A DNA stretch of 64,000 nt from Hypomesus transpacificus. Lineage: Eukaryota > Chordata > Actinopteri > Osmeriformes > Osmeridae. The stretch covers positions 8,445,604 to 8,509,603 of the forward strand of contig NC_061078.1 in the NCBI RefSeq assembly GCF_021917145.1, written 5' to 3'. Under the pieces are notes generated by a model. That model saw only the letters and a list, made by a program, of their open reading frames with translations, was not told the DNA's origin and made no database searches. Shown here piece by piece: positions 1-13,800 of the stretch; within the stretch, counting starts at the first letter, position 1; each line of letters starts with the position of its first letter. The translations under genes and the position numbers were made by a program.

Positions 1-3000
1 CTCCCAAACTAAACTTACGCAGCTTTTTAAAAGATGAGTAGAACAAAGACTGTTTACTTTAGTAATTTGAAATATTACTGCTATATAAATCAGTTTGGGA
101 GAAGAGTAGTTTTCTAGATTTTGTGTCATATTTTACATAGTTCCCGAAAGGTATCAATAGTGTCTGAAAAGTGCAATTGCATGAGCTCACCTGATTCTTA
201 CATTAATCAGTCACAAACAGCCTGAAGACTCTCTCCGTCTAGTGATATTCCTTTAGCATCTGGCAATCATTAAAATGGTAAAGGAAGTTTTGAAAAGGGG
301 CTTGTGTGTGTCTCGGGCTTCTGTTTTAAGTGCCTGTAGTGTGCTTGTCTTGGTGGGTGTCTGTTTATGTGTGTATGTTACAAATGTATGATACAAGTGT
401 GTGTGTCAGTGAGGGAATAGTTAATTAGTTTCTCTGCGCATTCGTAGGAAAGTCGTAGGAAATGTCACAATCACTTGCATTATCCGCTTTCTTTCCTATC
501 TCCTCCACTGAAGTACATTAACTGCTCAGAGCAACCTTGATGTACTGACACACATAACAGGAAACCCCCTCACGGTCACACTGACAAATAAACTACCTGC
601 CATCTATCACTTTCCACCATTTTCCTCAGGGTGAATTGTTTTCACATGAAAGTAACATATGACTTGAGCACTACTAGGTATAGTCTAACTAATACAAAGG
701 GACCAGTGTACAGTATAGAGATGGTATTGTAATGAAGCTAATAATATAGGTTATACAATATGTGGATAAAGCCCCATATTGAGATAAATGTACTGTGGTA
801 TTTGGTTACTATTCTTGGCAACTTAACTGTACCGACTAGCTTTTTGTGTATGTTCGTCTGTGTCCAATCGCATGTGCTTATGACCATGACAGTATTTGAT
901 TAGGAAGTAGTTTGGAGTCAAGACAGGCCTTTGGGGAGACTGATTGCAATTAGTAATTGGCAATCAGGAGCTGCCTATTGACTAAATGACATACGGTAGC
1001 TTTGTGATTTAAGATAAGTGAAGTAGGCCTAAACTACTAGAAGAACATGCATCCCTGTGTGTGCATGTGTGTGAAAGCATGTCACTGATTAGACAAAGGG
1101 GAGTTCATCATAACCATGGTATGATGTGCCACGCCTACTTACGGCCACAATGCACTATACAATAAACATTTAGTTTTATTTAACATGTTTGACAGCTTTA
1201 CTTAATCCTATCTTGGGGAACTTATCTATTGAGCACAACTGAGCCAACCACAACTTTGCCATTGACAAGGTATAAAAATATAAAAGATATAAAGAGTTTG
1301 TTTCTTTAGGAATGTTGACATGAGAGACCTTTGTTCCCCTGTAAGTGTAGGTTTTTAGTACTAGTTACATAGTAATAAACAAATAATTCTTCATGACTTG
1401 TTAATTCATTGACACATAATGGTACATTTTCTTACTACTGCTGCATGAAACCCACCCAGGCTATGACAGCCCCCACTCTTGCCCCTCTGAAGAATAGTTT
1501 GTGAGTTTCAGGAGCATAGTGGAAGAGTGTTTGATGGTGGTGAGAGAAGAGAAGGAAAGAGGTGGGGGGGAAATAGCAACACTACTCAGCTGTGGTTTAC
1601 TGAGCCAAGGAGTCCAGGGAGCCGAGGGGAGTGTGATGTGCTGTACTCCATATCCCAGCAGTAAGGGCAAAGCAAAGATTCCAGAAGAAGTTCTTGAAGT
1701 TGCATTGAAGTGACAGTACTGTAGCTTGCCAAAATGGTCTTACCCTTTGCAAAAGAGTTTATTTGCAGTTAAAGAACTATATGAAACTATTTTAGAAATG
1801 TGTATTATTTTTGTTTGTCTCCTAAACAACATATATTCCTGTGTATTACAAAGCCAAGCATTATACTATTGGCTACTCATGAGAAATGAAACCTATTTTC
1901 CTTCTTTAAATATGCAAGTCAAGTAGAAGAGAGCAGGTTCTGGTTATATTTATCAGTGTTGCGTGCGAGTTAGGAATCTTTTCCCCCCACTGCGACTGTG
2001 GTTGCACTGACCAGCGTTCAGTCAGAGACCCCAACACCCGCTTCACTGCCCCCGATATCAATCACAGAGACCTGAACTCAGCACCAGGTCTGTGATGTGG
2101 GAAGAAGACCCCTGTTAACGCAGCAAGCATTGTGCAATGAGGTTGGGCCTGCTGCCGTGTTTTCGAACTCAGGGTATGTCACATTTGTATTTTTTTAGTT
2201 GTGATGAATCTGTCTGTGACGCCAAGAATTTAAAGGGCCTCCAAAAGAAAGGGTGATGACTTTTTGTTTTTTTAGTCGTCAAAATATGGCTTTGAAGTGC
2301 AGGATAGCTCTCCTGTGGATTAAAGTGCACTCATCAAGTGTCAGGGAACCTCAGGTGACCTCGAAGGTGAGGTTGTCGCACTGTGTAGTTGTGTGTGTAT
2401 GTGTCCACACTTACACACACTTTCTTATGCTTTCGTGTGGTATGCTGTCAGACTCCAATGGTGCCTATGATCATGACCATGATTTGTTAAGAATAAGCAA
2501 GATTCCAAGAAAATGGCAGAGTCCCACTTGCCCAGCATGTTGTTGAGTTATATTGTTTATAAAAACCTTTATTGAAGACAGACTCAGTTTAGGTTTACAT
2601 TCCAGTTTTAGGTTTACAATTGTCAAAATAAGTGCATTCATCCAAGCTTAAGGATAAATTTTTAAGTGTCATTCAAAGTTTCTTGTTTAATTACAAGCTT
2701 TTTATTATGCACTATTTCCCAAATAACATGAAATGTAGCATGATAGCTCACCATAAAGGACGTTGACGTTAGACTTTTTTTTAAGGAATTTTAATTGTGA
2801 CGATTACTGACAGTGCCCATAAGCATGTGTGCCAAATACCGTAGCTCTGTCAACTTTTCCAGTTCTACAATGAACTGTCTGATTTTTCAAATGTTCAGCT
2901 TGGTATTTGGATTGGAATGCGATCATAGCTCAGGCTCTTGAAAATAAACGAGCATTTTCATGACCTTGTCTGGAAAGAGATGCATAAGGCTGAGTTCAGA

Positions 3001-3554
3001 TTACATTTAATGACCAACTTTTAAAAATAACATCACCTGATCTTGCCATACTCATACCGTACATTAGCTCATATGAATGTGCATCACCTTTTATATGTCT
3101 GCAATCCTCTTACCAGACACAAATGCCAGTGGAACAAAGTGTAGACTAAATGTAATGTGATGTATTGCTCTGTGGAAGTCATAAGCATAATTTATATGTT
3201 TGAGATGTTGCTCTGTGGACATATTAATGTCGTCACTTGTTTGTATTTTGACACTGTCTCCACACATCTTGCTGATCATTGATGTGATTATCTGATGACA
3301 AAAGAGAACACTGTTATGCCTGGCATTTTCATATTCATAGACAAATAGGGCTACGACAAAAAATCTCCACGTGTTGCAGACTTTTTTATAAAGAATATAG
3401 AATATCTTGACATGACAGTAGTAAGTAGGTCCAAATCACAGAAAGTTGAGAGTCTTTCCAAGGAAGAAGCTGTTGACCTGCTAAGTTGGGGAAATGTTGC
3501 GATTTTCAAGAATGTGCAATAGTCCCACATGCCTCTCCAAGATGATATGGTTTC

Positions 3555-3709
3555 TTAACCCTTGTGTTATCTTCAAGTCATTGTGACCCTTCAGTCATTG
3601 TGACCCCCCCACGTGTTGCGACAACTTTACCTCATACAAAAATAAAGTGAAGCAAGTTGTCGCAGCACAACGCTGGGTTGTTGTGACCTGAAGAGAACAC
3701 AAGGGTTAA
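3555..3709. mobile_element. piggyBac-type MITE with TTAA duplications
   Basis: The tetranucleotide TTAA at 3555-3558 and again at 3706-3709 flanks a 147-bp element (3559-3705). Its ends are inverted copies: the left end CCCTTGTGTTATCTTCAAGT matches the reverse complement of the right end (CCCTTGTGTTCTCTTCAGGT) at 18 of 20 positions. TTAA target duplication is the hallmark of piggyBac-superfamily elements. There is no coding capacity, so it is a non-autonomous element lying in itga11 intronic DNA. Confidence 0.75.
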
Positions 3710-6589
3710 ACAGTCTGCCAGATTGGACTCTTTCTGGGGGTCCACGAGAGGCCACAATATTCTCACGTGACAATAAGCCTAAAATCCAAGTACTAGTGAG
3801 ATGCAAGGCCCAGCATCTATCTTCCAGGCCTCTGCTACCTCCCACTCTCTTTTCCTGTTGTTTGCTTTCCAGCAATGATGCTGGGTCTGTCCAGATGGGA
3901 TTTACCCTTTAAACCCTAGCTTGGTCACAAGGTGTGGACCACTTAAAGACTTGGGGAATCTGAGAAGTTTCACCACCGTTGGTCTGAAATACAGTCCCCC
4001 GTCATTAGAGCCTATGTTTTCATTGAGCAGGCCACTGTGCAGGGAAGGAAAGGTAGCACTGTTTGTGCTATAGCTGTAAAAACAAGAATAATCAGTTAGT
4101 GTTGTCACGTGTTAAACCCCTTTAATATGTACTTTCAAAGCATGAGTCTCGTTTTCCCTTTGTGGTCAGTCTTTGCCATGCTGAAAGATTAGAGCTATAC
4201 CTACTTCAGAGTTTTCCTTCTTTAGCTCTGATGAAACAGGACCAGTTGCTACACATCTCTTGGGTTTGGTCAAATGAATCCATAGAATACATATCCTATC
4301 AATATTTGTGGCTGGAATGTGATGAAAGGGCATGTGTATTGGGCAGAGATGTGGTTTCACAACCCATGTGTCTCACTCCTTCCGAATGTGAAAGACATTA
4401 GCACATTAACGATGGCTAGGTCTCTGTGTTGGCACTTCTACAAACCCAAAATCCCACATTCCTATCTGTGGGAGAAAACGGGCATCCAGTTTGGGTCATG
4501 TTATTTCTTTCGACGTCATTACCTTGTCCACAATAATGCTACATGGCTAGCAATTGCCCCTGATGATTCCGACAGTGATTATTTAAACAGATTTTGTTGA
4601 TGAGCCTCAAAAGCAGAAGTCCAAGGCAATTCTAACAATGGCCCCTTTCACCAAGGTAACCGTGTCCTGGTCTGAACTTTTCCTACAGTATTCAAGTGCC
4701 AAACGACAGCAATAACTTCAGTAATAATCATGCTATTAATAGCAGTGAAAATATGAGCACTGTTGGAGCTCCTGAGGTGAAAATGATTTCCAGTCCTTTG
4801 ACAACTGGACAGCTAGCGTGAGATGCAATCCCATCATTACTTGCGTCTGAGTCTGTCATACTGCAGACTAAAGAATAGCACTGCTCTTTCATCTCTTCTC
4901 CTTGGTCCACATTATCCCTTTAGGATTTAAGTATATCGAAAATGTAAGAAATAACTTTACAACACATTATTTCAAGGTAATTTCAAACTGTTAGAATAGT
5001 AGTTTTTTACCATGTATCAAAATGCAAAAATGGCATCAAAAGGAATCAACAATGTTTCAAATGAGAGGTGAAGGGGAGGTGATAGATAGGTAGACAGTAG
5101 ACTGTAGACTGTATTTGTATCCATAATGTTGTAATTATTAGTTTCATAAAGGTGTAATGCAAGCTTATAAAGACCAATTAAAAGTGTTACATAAAGTGTT
5201 ACAACTTCAGATATAGCTGAATGTTAATGTCAAGTGTCATGTTTGCTTACATAAACATTATGTAGCAATTGTCCACTTATCTTAATTGCCCCCCAAATGT
5301 TACCTACTCAAACAGTGGGCAGGATTGAGACATATTTTGAAGTTTGGAGGTTGACATGGTTGACCTTTGAGTTCTAGGCGTGTTGGTGGTGGTCTGGTTT
5401 TGTTATAGACTGGTGTCGAGTATCTTTCCCTTGGGGCACCATGGAAAAGAGTGAATTGTTCCTGCTGTGTGTTATTATCCACCTGAGTTTGACTGCATGT
5501 TTGCCTATGCTTCTTGTTAACCTTAGTGCTAAGCTTTTATCGGTTTAAGAGTGAATAAATACATATGGAATGACTCCAGCGGGGGGTAGAGATAATTTAT
5601 TTAGTTGAAAACTTTGACCAAGCATTTTTGAGTAACCCCCCCAAAAAAGAAGAAAGCTTAAGTAGGTTTGCGAAGGCATGAGAACGCTGATGCGGCCCTT
5701 ATGCAACACTTACAATGTCTCATATACAGAGAAACATCACAAGATAAAGCTCTACACGCAAATGGATATTCCTGACTGACAAAATAGTTTTCACACACTC
5801 TTACATAAATAGCTTGGCTGCTGTTCCTGTTTCTACTCACAAAACAAAGAGACCTTTTATCAAAGATACAGTACTTCAGGATTACAACCTTCCTTTGAGG
5901 CCTTTATCCATTCAAGACAGCCCTTAGGTAAACACTCAGCATTTTACATTCTCCACTACATGAAGTCATCTAAAACCTTTCAGCTGACATTTATGAGACC
6001 ACACTGACCTGCTTCTAAAAAGAACTTTACCCATAGTGAGAGGAGAAACATCTCTTACAGGGTCTACGTCACCCCCCCAAAATTGCCATGGTTGACCCGG
6101 TAGCAGTTTATGATATTCCTCCAGGGTGGGTCTTTAATTTGATTGAGTAAGCGCTCTGCTGCCCTAAGTGACCTGCAGTTCTGTACATGTGACGATGTTC
6201 AGTCCCTCTGAGCTTATTCAGTCACACTTTGTGTCTTTCCTTCTCATGCACGTGCTGGGTGACCCATATTTCCAGTCTATAACTTTCATCTCCCTCCATT
6301 GTGTGTGTGTGTTTCCCCATAAAGATCAATGTGAGAATAGTCCCAGGGTTTGTGGGCCAGTGTGTTTAACTGCATGTTGATCTAGGGTCAGGAGAGACAT
6401 TTTCAGACATGGCCATACTCTCTTAGGGACACAGACTAGAAAGACCTTTATACACAGTAGCTTATGTGTTTCAATGCCAACTCCACTGAATTTCTGTGAA
6501 TTCTCAGAGTAATCCCTCACTGCTTCCATATTTTGTTGTGTTACAGATAAAGTTTAAAATAGACATTTATTACTTTCCCTTACATTCAA

Positions 6590-7570
6590 GTCAAGTCAGT
6601 TTATTTATAAAGCACATTTAAAAACAGCCAATGCCGACCAAAGTGCTGTACAAAATCATCAAATAGGGCAAAACAACAATAAGTAGGAACAACAAACAAA
6701 CAACACAATTACAATAAGCACGAGTGACTCTAAACTGACTTGAAAGCCAAAGAATAAAAATATATTTTAAGACGAGACTTAAATGTCTCGGTGATGGGGG
6801 ATGGCCGGATAAAAATGTGCTGTTTATTCCACAGAGCAGGGGCTACAGCTGAAAAGCCATGATCACCTTTTGTTTTCATCCGAGTCTGTGGAATGGCTAA
6901 ATTGAACTGGTTTGATGATCTAAGGGGACTGGAAGTGTAATACAACATAAGAAGATCTGAGATATACATATATCAGGGGCTACAGCTGAAAAGCCATGAT
7001 CACCTTTTGTTTTCATCCGAGTCTGTGGAATGGCTAAATTGAACTGGTTTGATGATCTAAGGGGACTGGAAGTGTAATACAACATAAGAAGATCTGAGAT
7101 ATACAATGGAGCCAATCCATGTAAAGCTTTAAAAACAAGTAACAACACCTTAAAATAAATTCTACATTTGACTGGCAACCAGTGAAGTAAGGCCAATATC
7201 GGGGAGATATGGTCCCTCTTCCTGGTGCCAGTCAACATTCTAGCAGCCGCATTCTGGTCAGGCTGCAGGCGTGATAACGATGAGTGACAAATGCCATAAT
7301 ACAGAGAATTACAAGAATCAATTTGAGACGATATAAGTGCATGAATAACAATTTCCTTGAAGTCCTTGAAAGAGAGGAAAGATGTTAGTTTTGCAATAGT
7401 CCTTAAATGAAAGAAACTACCTTTGACAACAGAATACATTTGTTTGTCAAATGTTAGTGCTGAATGAAAGATAACACCCAAATATTTGATCACATTGATC
7501 ATAATTGAGTTGTTCCAAGAAAGTCATTGTCTGGAGTAAAACATTTTGCGATTGGACATAATTTAAGAAG
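6590..7570 (-). mobile_element. Truncated CR1/L2-like LINE, reverse-transcriptase C-terminal end and 3' tail
   Basis: The reverse strand encodes the C-terminal end of a fish non-LTR retrotransposon polyprotein. Recognisable segments include KYLGVIFHSALTF, LQPDQNAAARMLTGTRKRDH, LLHWLPVKCRIYFKVLLLVF and a final FKSRLKIYFYSLAF, which are typical of the region after the reverse-transcriptase palm in CR1/L2-clade elements. The frame is broken near 7500 and again by an internal tandem duplication (6837-7105). The 3' tail (about 6590-6700 on the plus strand) contains TTTATTTATAAAGCACATTT, the kind of tail often seen dispersed in fish genomes. It is 5'-truncated and surely inactive. The clade name is by similarity of motifs from memory. 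Confidence 0.8.
6837..7105. repeat. Tandem duplication (137-bp period) inside the LINE fragment
   Basis: Bases 6837-6968 and 6974-7105 are identical over 132 bp, offset by 137 bp with a five-base joint (6969-6973). The duplication repeats the end of the LINE reading frame. Complete identity of the copies means either a recent duplication after the LINE insertion or an assembly error. Confidence 0.9.
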
Positions 7571-7836
7571 GCACTCATCTCTATATAAAAGGTCTCCCAG
7601 TTTTCAATGCACATCGAAGCCATAATATCTTCATTGTACCCCTCTATTCCATTTATGTCTCACAGCAAAGCTGTTGAATACTTCACTAACATATTTATAT
7701 GGATATATATATATTAATTGTTTGAATGTTTTACCAATTTATATTTATGCCTATACATTAATGTGAAAAAATGTAGGTATTGGAATTATGGAAGCACTGT
7801 TAAGTGTAACTTGTGTTTGCTGTTTTTGTTTAACAG

Positions 7837-10800
7837 GTTATTGGTGGGTGCCCCCTATGAAACCAATGGTCCACACCAGACAGGGGATGTTTACAAATGC
7901 CCACTGGGTAAACGCACCAACACCAGCGGCTGCACCAAACTCAACCTAGGTACAATAGTTACTGGGCCTTCTCTTACTGCTGTGCCATTTTGTTCAACAA
8001 GTCAGACTGTCAAACATAACTGTATGTGTGTGGTTTTTGTAGCTATGTACTTGCCTACGTATGCATACGCAAATGTATTTCACACCCTGTAACTTGTCTC
8101 TTAAATGCCTGGAACCAATGGAACACAAACAGAAGTGTAATTTTGAGTCCACCCAGTGCTTCAAGAAGACCAAAGTTATCAGTCTTAGAATTTAAACTGA
8201 CTTTTCTATTAACCAAATACCATTTACCGACGTCTTCTGTACGTGTGTATTTGTGCATCTGTGCCACGTGTGTCCCAGGGAGACTATGGCTGATGCCGTT
8301 CATTCCTTATAGTACAGTTTATGTACACTTCCACATCTGTGTCTTCCCTGGCACCTGACCACATGTTCCGTCATACCACACACACATCTGTGTCGTGTTG
8401 GGTAGATAGACGCAGAAAGACGTGTAAACTTGCTGGCAGATATTGAAGGATTTAGACATTCCTACGCCTGGCTAGACTGCAGAAACAAACCTAGTTCCCA
8501 GATGGGGGAGGAAGTTTTTAACCCCTCACACTGTTTAATCTCTCAGGGCAGGTGTTTATACTCAATGGTCACAGTAAATGCAGCTAACTGGAAATTGCAT
8601 GTGCATGTACTTAGATGCATGCCATGCAACAGAGAGGTGTAGACTTTAGATTAGATATACTTTATTGATCCCTCAGAGGGAAATTGTTAAGACTTCATCT
8701 AGACTTCATCCATACACAAGTCTAACCAACACCTTAAGAAGAAAAAATGGTATACATAAGTTTTGAAGCTTGTGAAAAACTATTATAACTGGGTTATGGT
8801 TTACAATAGGAACGGTTGGATGAAAGTATTATGCGTAACTGAAACATAGTATTGTATAAAATCGTTAGAAAGTGTGAAAAACACCTTTACTTTGTCATTG
8901 TTTTTCTTTTCTCAAGGAAGGATATCTCTGACTAATGTTGCTGAACGTAAGGACAAAATGAGACTGGGAATGACTCTCACATCAAACCCTAAAGACAACA
9001 GTTTTGTGGTAACTGTTGGAGAAATGTTTTTCCAAATGCTACCAATTGAAGCATGCATAAGACTAGTGAAAATGTGTGTTAATAATGTAATTAATAATGT
9101 GTGCTAATTCTAACATAGATTAGTTGTCAAGGGCAAGAAAGATGCATAAGAAACAATAAACTTTGAAATTGAGAATAATTTTGCACTAAACCCTTTATCA
9201 TCAGATTGTTTCTGTTCCATTTAGGCAAATATTTGCATTTTCTTTACTTATGTAGGCCTGTGGACCTCTGTGGTCCTATGAATGTGGTAGCTCATACTAC
9301 AGCACTGGCATATGCTCCAGAGTCAACTCTAGCTTCAAATTCTCACGGACCATTTCTCCTGCATTTCAGAGTAAGACTAAAGCACCACCCTTTCCTTTTT
9401 TCATGAAGTCAACCAGTATTTGTTTTGTGATATGATAGTTTTCCTGAAACCTTTTGAACTAAATTCTAACTTTTGTTTAATTTGTTTGCAGGGTGTGAAA
9501 CCTTTATGGACATAGTCATAGTTCTGGATGGGTCAAATTCTATCTATCCCTGGTATGAAGTGCAGGCCTTTCTTATCAACATTCTACAGAAGTTTTACAT
9601 TGGACCAGGCCAGATACAGGTGTGTTAGAGAGAGAGAGAAGTCATCCACTAGTGTTAACAAAGATTTGTTTCACATTGCAGTACTTGTTAAGTGCACTAG
9701 TTTAGCAAATTATGAGAAACAATATATCGTTTTTGTAATGTGCTATTTCTTGTAACTTGTCTTTGCTTAGGTTGGAGTGGTTCAGTATGGCGAGAAGGTG
9801 GTTCATGAATTCCAACTGAGTGACTACAAATCAGTGGAGGAAGTGGTAAAGAGAGCCCGCAGCATCGACCAGCGTGGCGGAGAGGAGACCAACACGGCCC
9901 TCGGCATCAATGTGGCACGGTTGGATTCACCTCATTTCCCAACATAATAATTGTATTATGTAAGGAAATTATTTAGATGTGTATATTTATGAGAAAATAT
10001 TTGTTTTCCACAGATCACAGGCATTCAAGCGAGGTGGTCGACGAGGTGCAAAGAAAGTCATGATAGTGATCACAGACGGCGAGTCACATGATAGTCCTGA
10101 CCTCCAACAAGCTATTGAGGACAGCGAGAAGGATGGCATCACCCGCTACGCCATTGCTGTAAGTCTCCCTCTCCTTTTTTAAGTTTTTAGAGAACTTCAT
10201 TCATTTTTACTTGGACAAATAATAATAATAATTTCAATGTACATCTGACACATATATTAAAAATAATAAAAAGTTTTAAGAAACAGTTCATCTATTCATG
10301 TGAACTCAGAGAGAGGTCCAATGCAGTCCAAACTAAAAATGTTGTCTCTCAGACAGCTCCAACCCAAGTCAACATTTAGTTTAAAGGTTTCCTAGAGCAC
10401 AACCCACTTTAGTGGGACCACTTGCAATCTATTATTGGACACACGTGAGCTTTTGAAGGCTTCCTTAAGTGTGGCAAGTGGATTTGGAACAATCCACATA
10501 CAAAATGTTCCACACCATAACAGATGACTTGGCCTGATGTCTAGGTCCTAGGCTACTACAATCGCCGTGGGATCAATCCAGAGGCTTTCCTGAATGAAAT
10601 CAAATACATTGCCAGTGACCCAGATGACAAGCATTTCTTTAATGTAACGGACGAGTCTGCTCTAAAGGATATCGTGGATGCACTAGGAGACAGAATCTTC
10701 AGTTTGGAAGGTAAAGTAAAATGCTACTGACCCCAAGAAATCCTGACATGTGTTCTTAAAGATTCCAATACAATATAACACCATCATTTAAAAAAGTCTT

Positions 10801-13800
10801 ATGGGCACTAACTTTCAAACTTCAAAGCTGTCTTGGCAAACAGTCAAGACATTGTCCTCAGTGACATTAATGTTGTGTCTTCACAGGAACCAGTAAAAAC
10901 GGGACAGCGTTTGGTCTCCAGATGTCACAGGCTGGCTTCTCCTCCCACATTGTGGAGGTGAGTCACCTATATTCCCCACGTTGTCCCACCTTTTGTGCGT
11001 GTATGTGTGTGGCCTTACAGGTTGAATATTTTGTAACTTAGGACCGTCTGACAGAGGAGTATTTTTCCATTTAGTCAGTCCCAAAGATGACTCCACTTTT
11101 CCCCAAGGGTGACATAATAGTGAAAGCTTGACACAAAGTTGAGTTAGAGGTTGTTACTGCAGCACAAGAAAATGGAAAGTTAATGTGGCCCTTTTCTTCT
11201 TGAGCTTTCGGTTGCATGCTGATAACAGCAGGTTTGTTGGCTTCAGGATTGACACAGCTGGAAAGACATATTGGTGAGTGTCGGTCCAACTCACATTTTC
11301 TACTGTACCTGGACAGATCTTCATTTATTTTCTTTTTTCCCTAGTTACTGTTCTGCTGATGTAATAGCTTTGATTTTCCAGTCCCACTCTGCACGATAAA
11401 TATATCCTCTTAAGAAAACAAAGATGCAGCTTGGTGACTTGGATGGTTGGAAATTCCACACTCCAGAAGGTTGGATCCCAGGGATGAAGGCAACCTGAGT
11501 GTTGAGAGTAGGATAACTTCTTGGAAAGAGGTTTGAGTCTTATAAAAGAAAAATTTCCCAAAGAGCAGACATTTTTGTCCAATGTCAGGTGTGTCAACTT
11601 GTGCTTATGTTATACATATCCAGACATTGCTGTCTCCCATGTAGGCCACTGCTTTTTTTTGTTTTATTTTATTCAGTAATCCTGAAAGGTATGTAGGTTA
11701 GATTGTGGATCATGGAATAATTTTTATTTGGCACTGTATAATATATGGTTTATTTGTTTTTAATTGGTTAACATTTCAGTAGTGTGAAAGTCAAACAATC
11801 AATAATAGCTTTTACCAGTATAAGGATGTCTACACAATTTGTTCATGTATGTCTCTCATTTGTAAACTAGGCTATTAGTTGAATATTATTCCCTCAAAAC
11901 CCTCTCTTGAGCACGGGTGTTATTTTACCAAGAAGCTGGCTAGCTCCATCATAATTACAGCCTGAAAAAAGACCAGTTCATAGGGCAGTGGAGCCATGTC
12001 CTTTTGTAAACTGGCATTAAAAATGGTTCAGTCACTTAAGGAGTGCATTGCTGTTTTGGGGTTCAATTGCCATAGCAACCGTGTTCCCCATAACATACCA
12101 ACAGAGGCCAGATTGGCCAGTAATTTACTCGGTGAGCAGACTGTTCCATGTGCATATCTGTAAGCGGTCTCTTGTGTTGCGATGTACAGTTTGTACACTG
12201 AAGTTTGGAGTTGTTTACAACCTCACTATTTTATGTGAGGACAGGATTAGGCTAGGGGAAGCTTTGCACTGACATCACTGACCTGTTCAGAGGAACTTAA
12301 TGTCAACAAGGGAGGTTGAATATCTTTAGCATCTCTCTCTGTTTGTAGCAACATTCTGACATGATTTGTGCATTATTAGTGCCTCCGTGAGCTGGCTCGC
12401 AATAGTGAAAGTTTTCATATGAAGCACCCATGGGAATGTGTACTGTATGTCCCTTATGCTGCCTTTGGGTCATTGTGACCCTCCGTCGTGGTGCAAAAAG
12501 TGGGTCATAATGACCCGAAGGCAGCACAAGAGTTAAAGCCAAATAATGGGGATAGTCTAGAGAGGCTTGATTTATGATCCACTCTATCTCTCCAATGGAT
12601 TTAAAATATATTTGGGAGTAGAAGGAAGGAAAACATAATGATTGTGGTTTAGGCAAATTTAGTTTCTACTAATTTATTGTTACAATTATTGTTGGCCAAA
12701 CTAGTAAAAGGCCATCACGTCTTAACGCGTACACATTTCAGGATCTGGTTTCTGAACACATATCCTGTGAGGAGTGTAGAGTTTGCGAGTGACAGAGAGA
12801 GAGAAAGAGGGAGACTCTTTTGTGTAGATGTCATATTTCAAATGACTGTCTTTGTACAGCTAGAGATCCTCTCATTTTGGCTGTGAACTCCGTATCCCTA
12901 CAGGATGGGATACTAGTGGGTGCCGTGGGGGCCTATGACTGGAATGGGGCAGTACTGAAAGAGACCCGACAGGGAAAAGTCATCCCACCAAAGTCCTCCT
13001 ATGCACAGGAGTTCCCTGAGGAGCTCAAAAACCACGGTGCCTACCTAGGTGAGTGAGGAAGTGACATATACCTCTCTGTTCCTCTCCATCTCCATCCCAT
13101 CCCTCTATTTTGTGTTTCATTTTTGTCAGCCTTATTCCGTCTCTGCTTGAGCGTCCATATTCCTATAGCCTATCCTACGTACCACAGTATGCTTTCTTTC
13201 CACATCCCACTTGTCCACCTCTCTCTCCATCTCTCTTTCTCGGGAGGGATGTGTATCAGGAACTCTAAAAGCCCTGTGTTTTAGCACCATGGATCCTAGC
13301 TGCAGCCTTGACTCAATAAAGGGCTCCACTGCACAGTTGCTCCCCCCCTTCCCCCCTCCCCAGCGCCCGCAAGCACCTCCACAAGCCTCTGCTTTCTCCA
13401 TCAGGGTCATGGCTCGCTTGTCTATGCTGCACTTCACTGCCTACCAACTGAAGGCTTTCCATTCTCATTAGCGTTATGCAAAGAAGGCATGGGTCTGGAC
13501 AGGCTCATAGAGAGAAAGCGCCAGGGAGAGAGACGGTGAGATTGAAGAGAGGATGGAGACAGAGAGCGAGGAGAAAGAGAGCAGTAAGATGGAGATGAAA
13601 AGAAACATGGGCAAGACAGGCTAAATCTATACCTGAGGTAGCAAATCAGCAATTAGCTCCTTGTGTTACTGAGGTCTGATAGACTGGGCAGGCACAGGCC
13701 AGGGCTATTGCTCAGGGACTCAATAGCTGCCATTCAACTTTGTTTTAGAACTCTCATGCAATGAATGTAAATTTGAACCAGAGGGTCTAGCATGCATTTA

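Larger units (their letters stand above)
1..7836. other. Intronic/upstream sequence of itga11, no exon recognised
   Basis: No exon can be supported before 7837. The first itga11 exon seen starts inside the first beta-propeller repeat, so exons 1 and 2 (signal peptide and propeller start) should lie left of base 1, and this stretch reads as the intron before exon 3. I looked for the expected FGYTV-type segment and did not see it. The stretch holds a TTAA-flanked MITE (3555-3709), a LINE fragment with an internal duplication (6590-7570), TG-rich runs (about 300-420) and AT-rich DNA. The short open frames in it have no recognisable domains. Confidence 0.6.
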
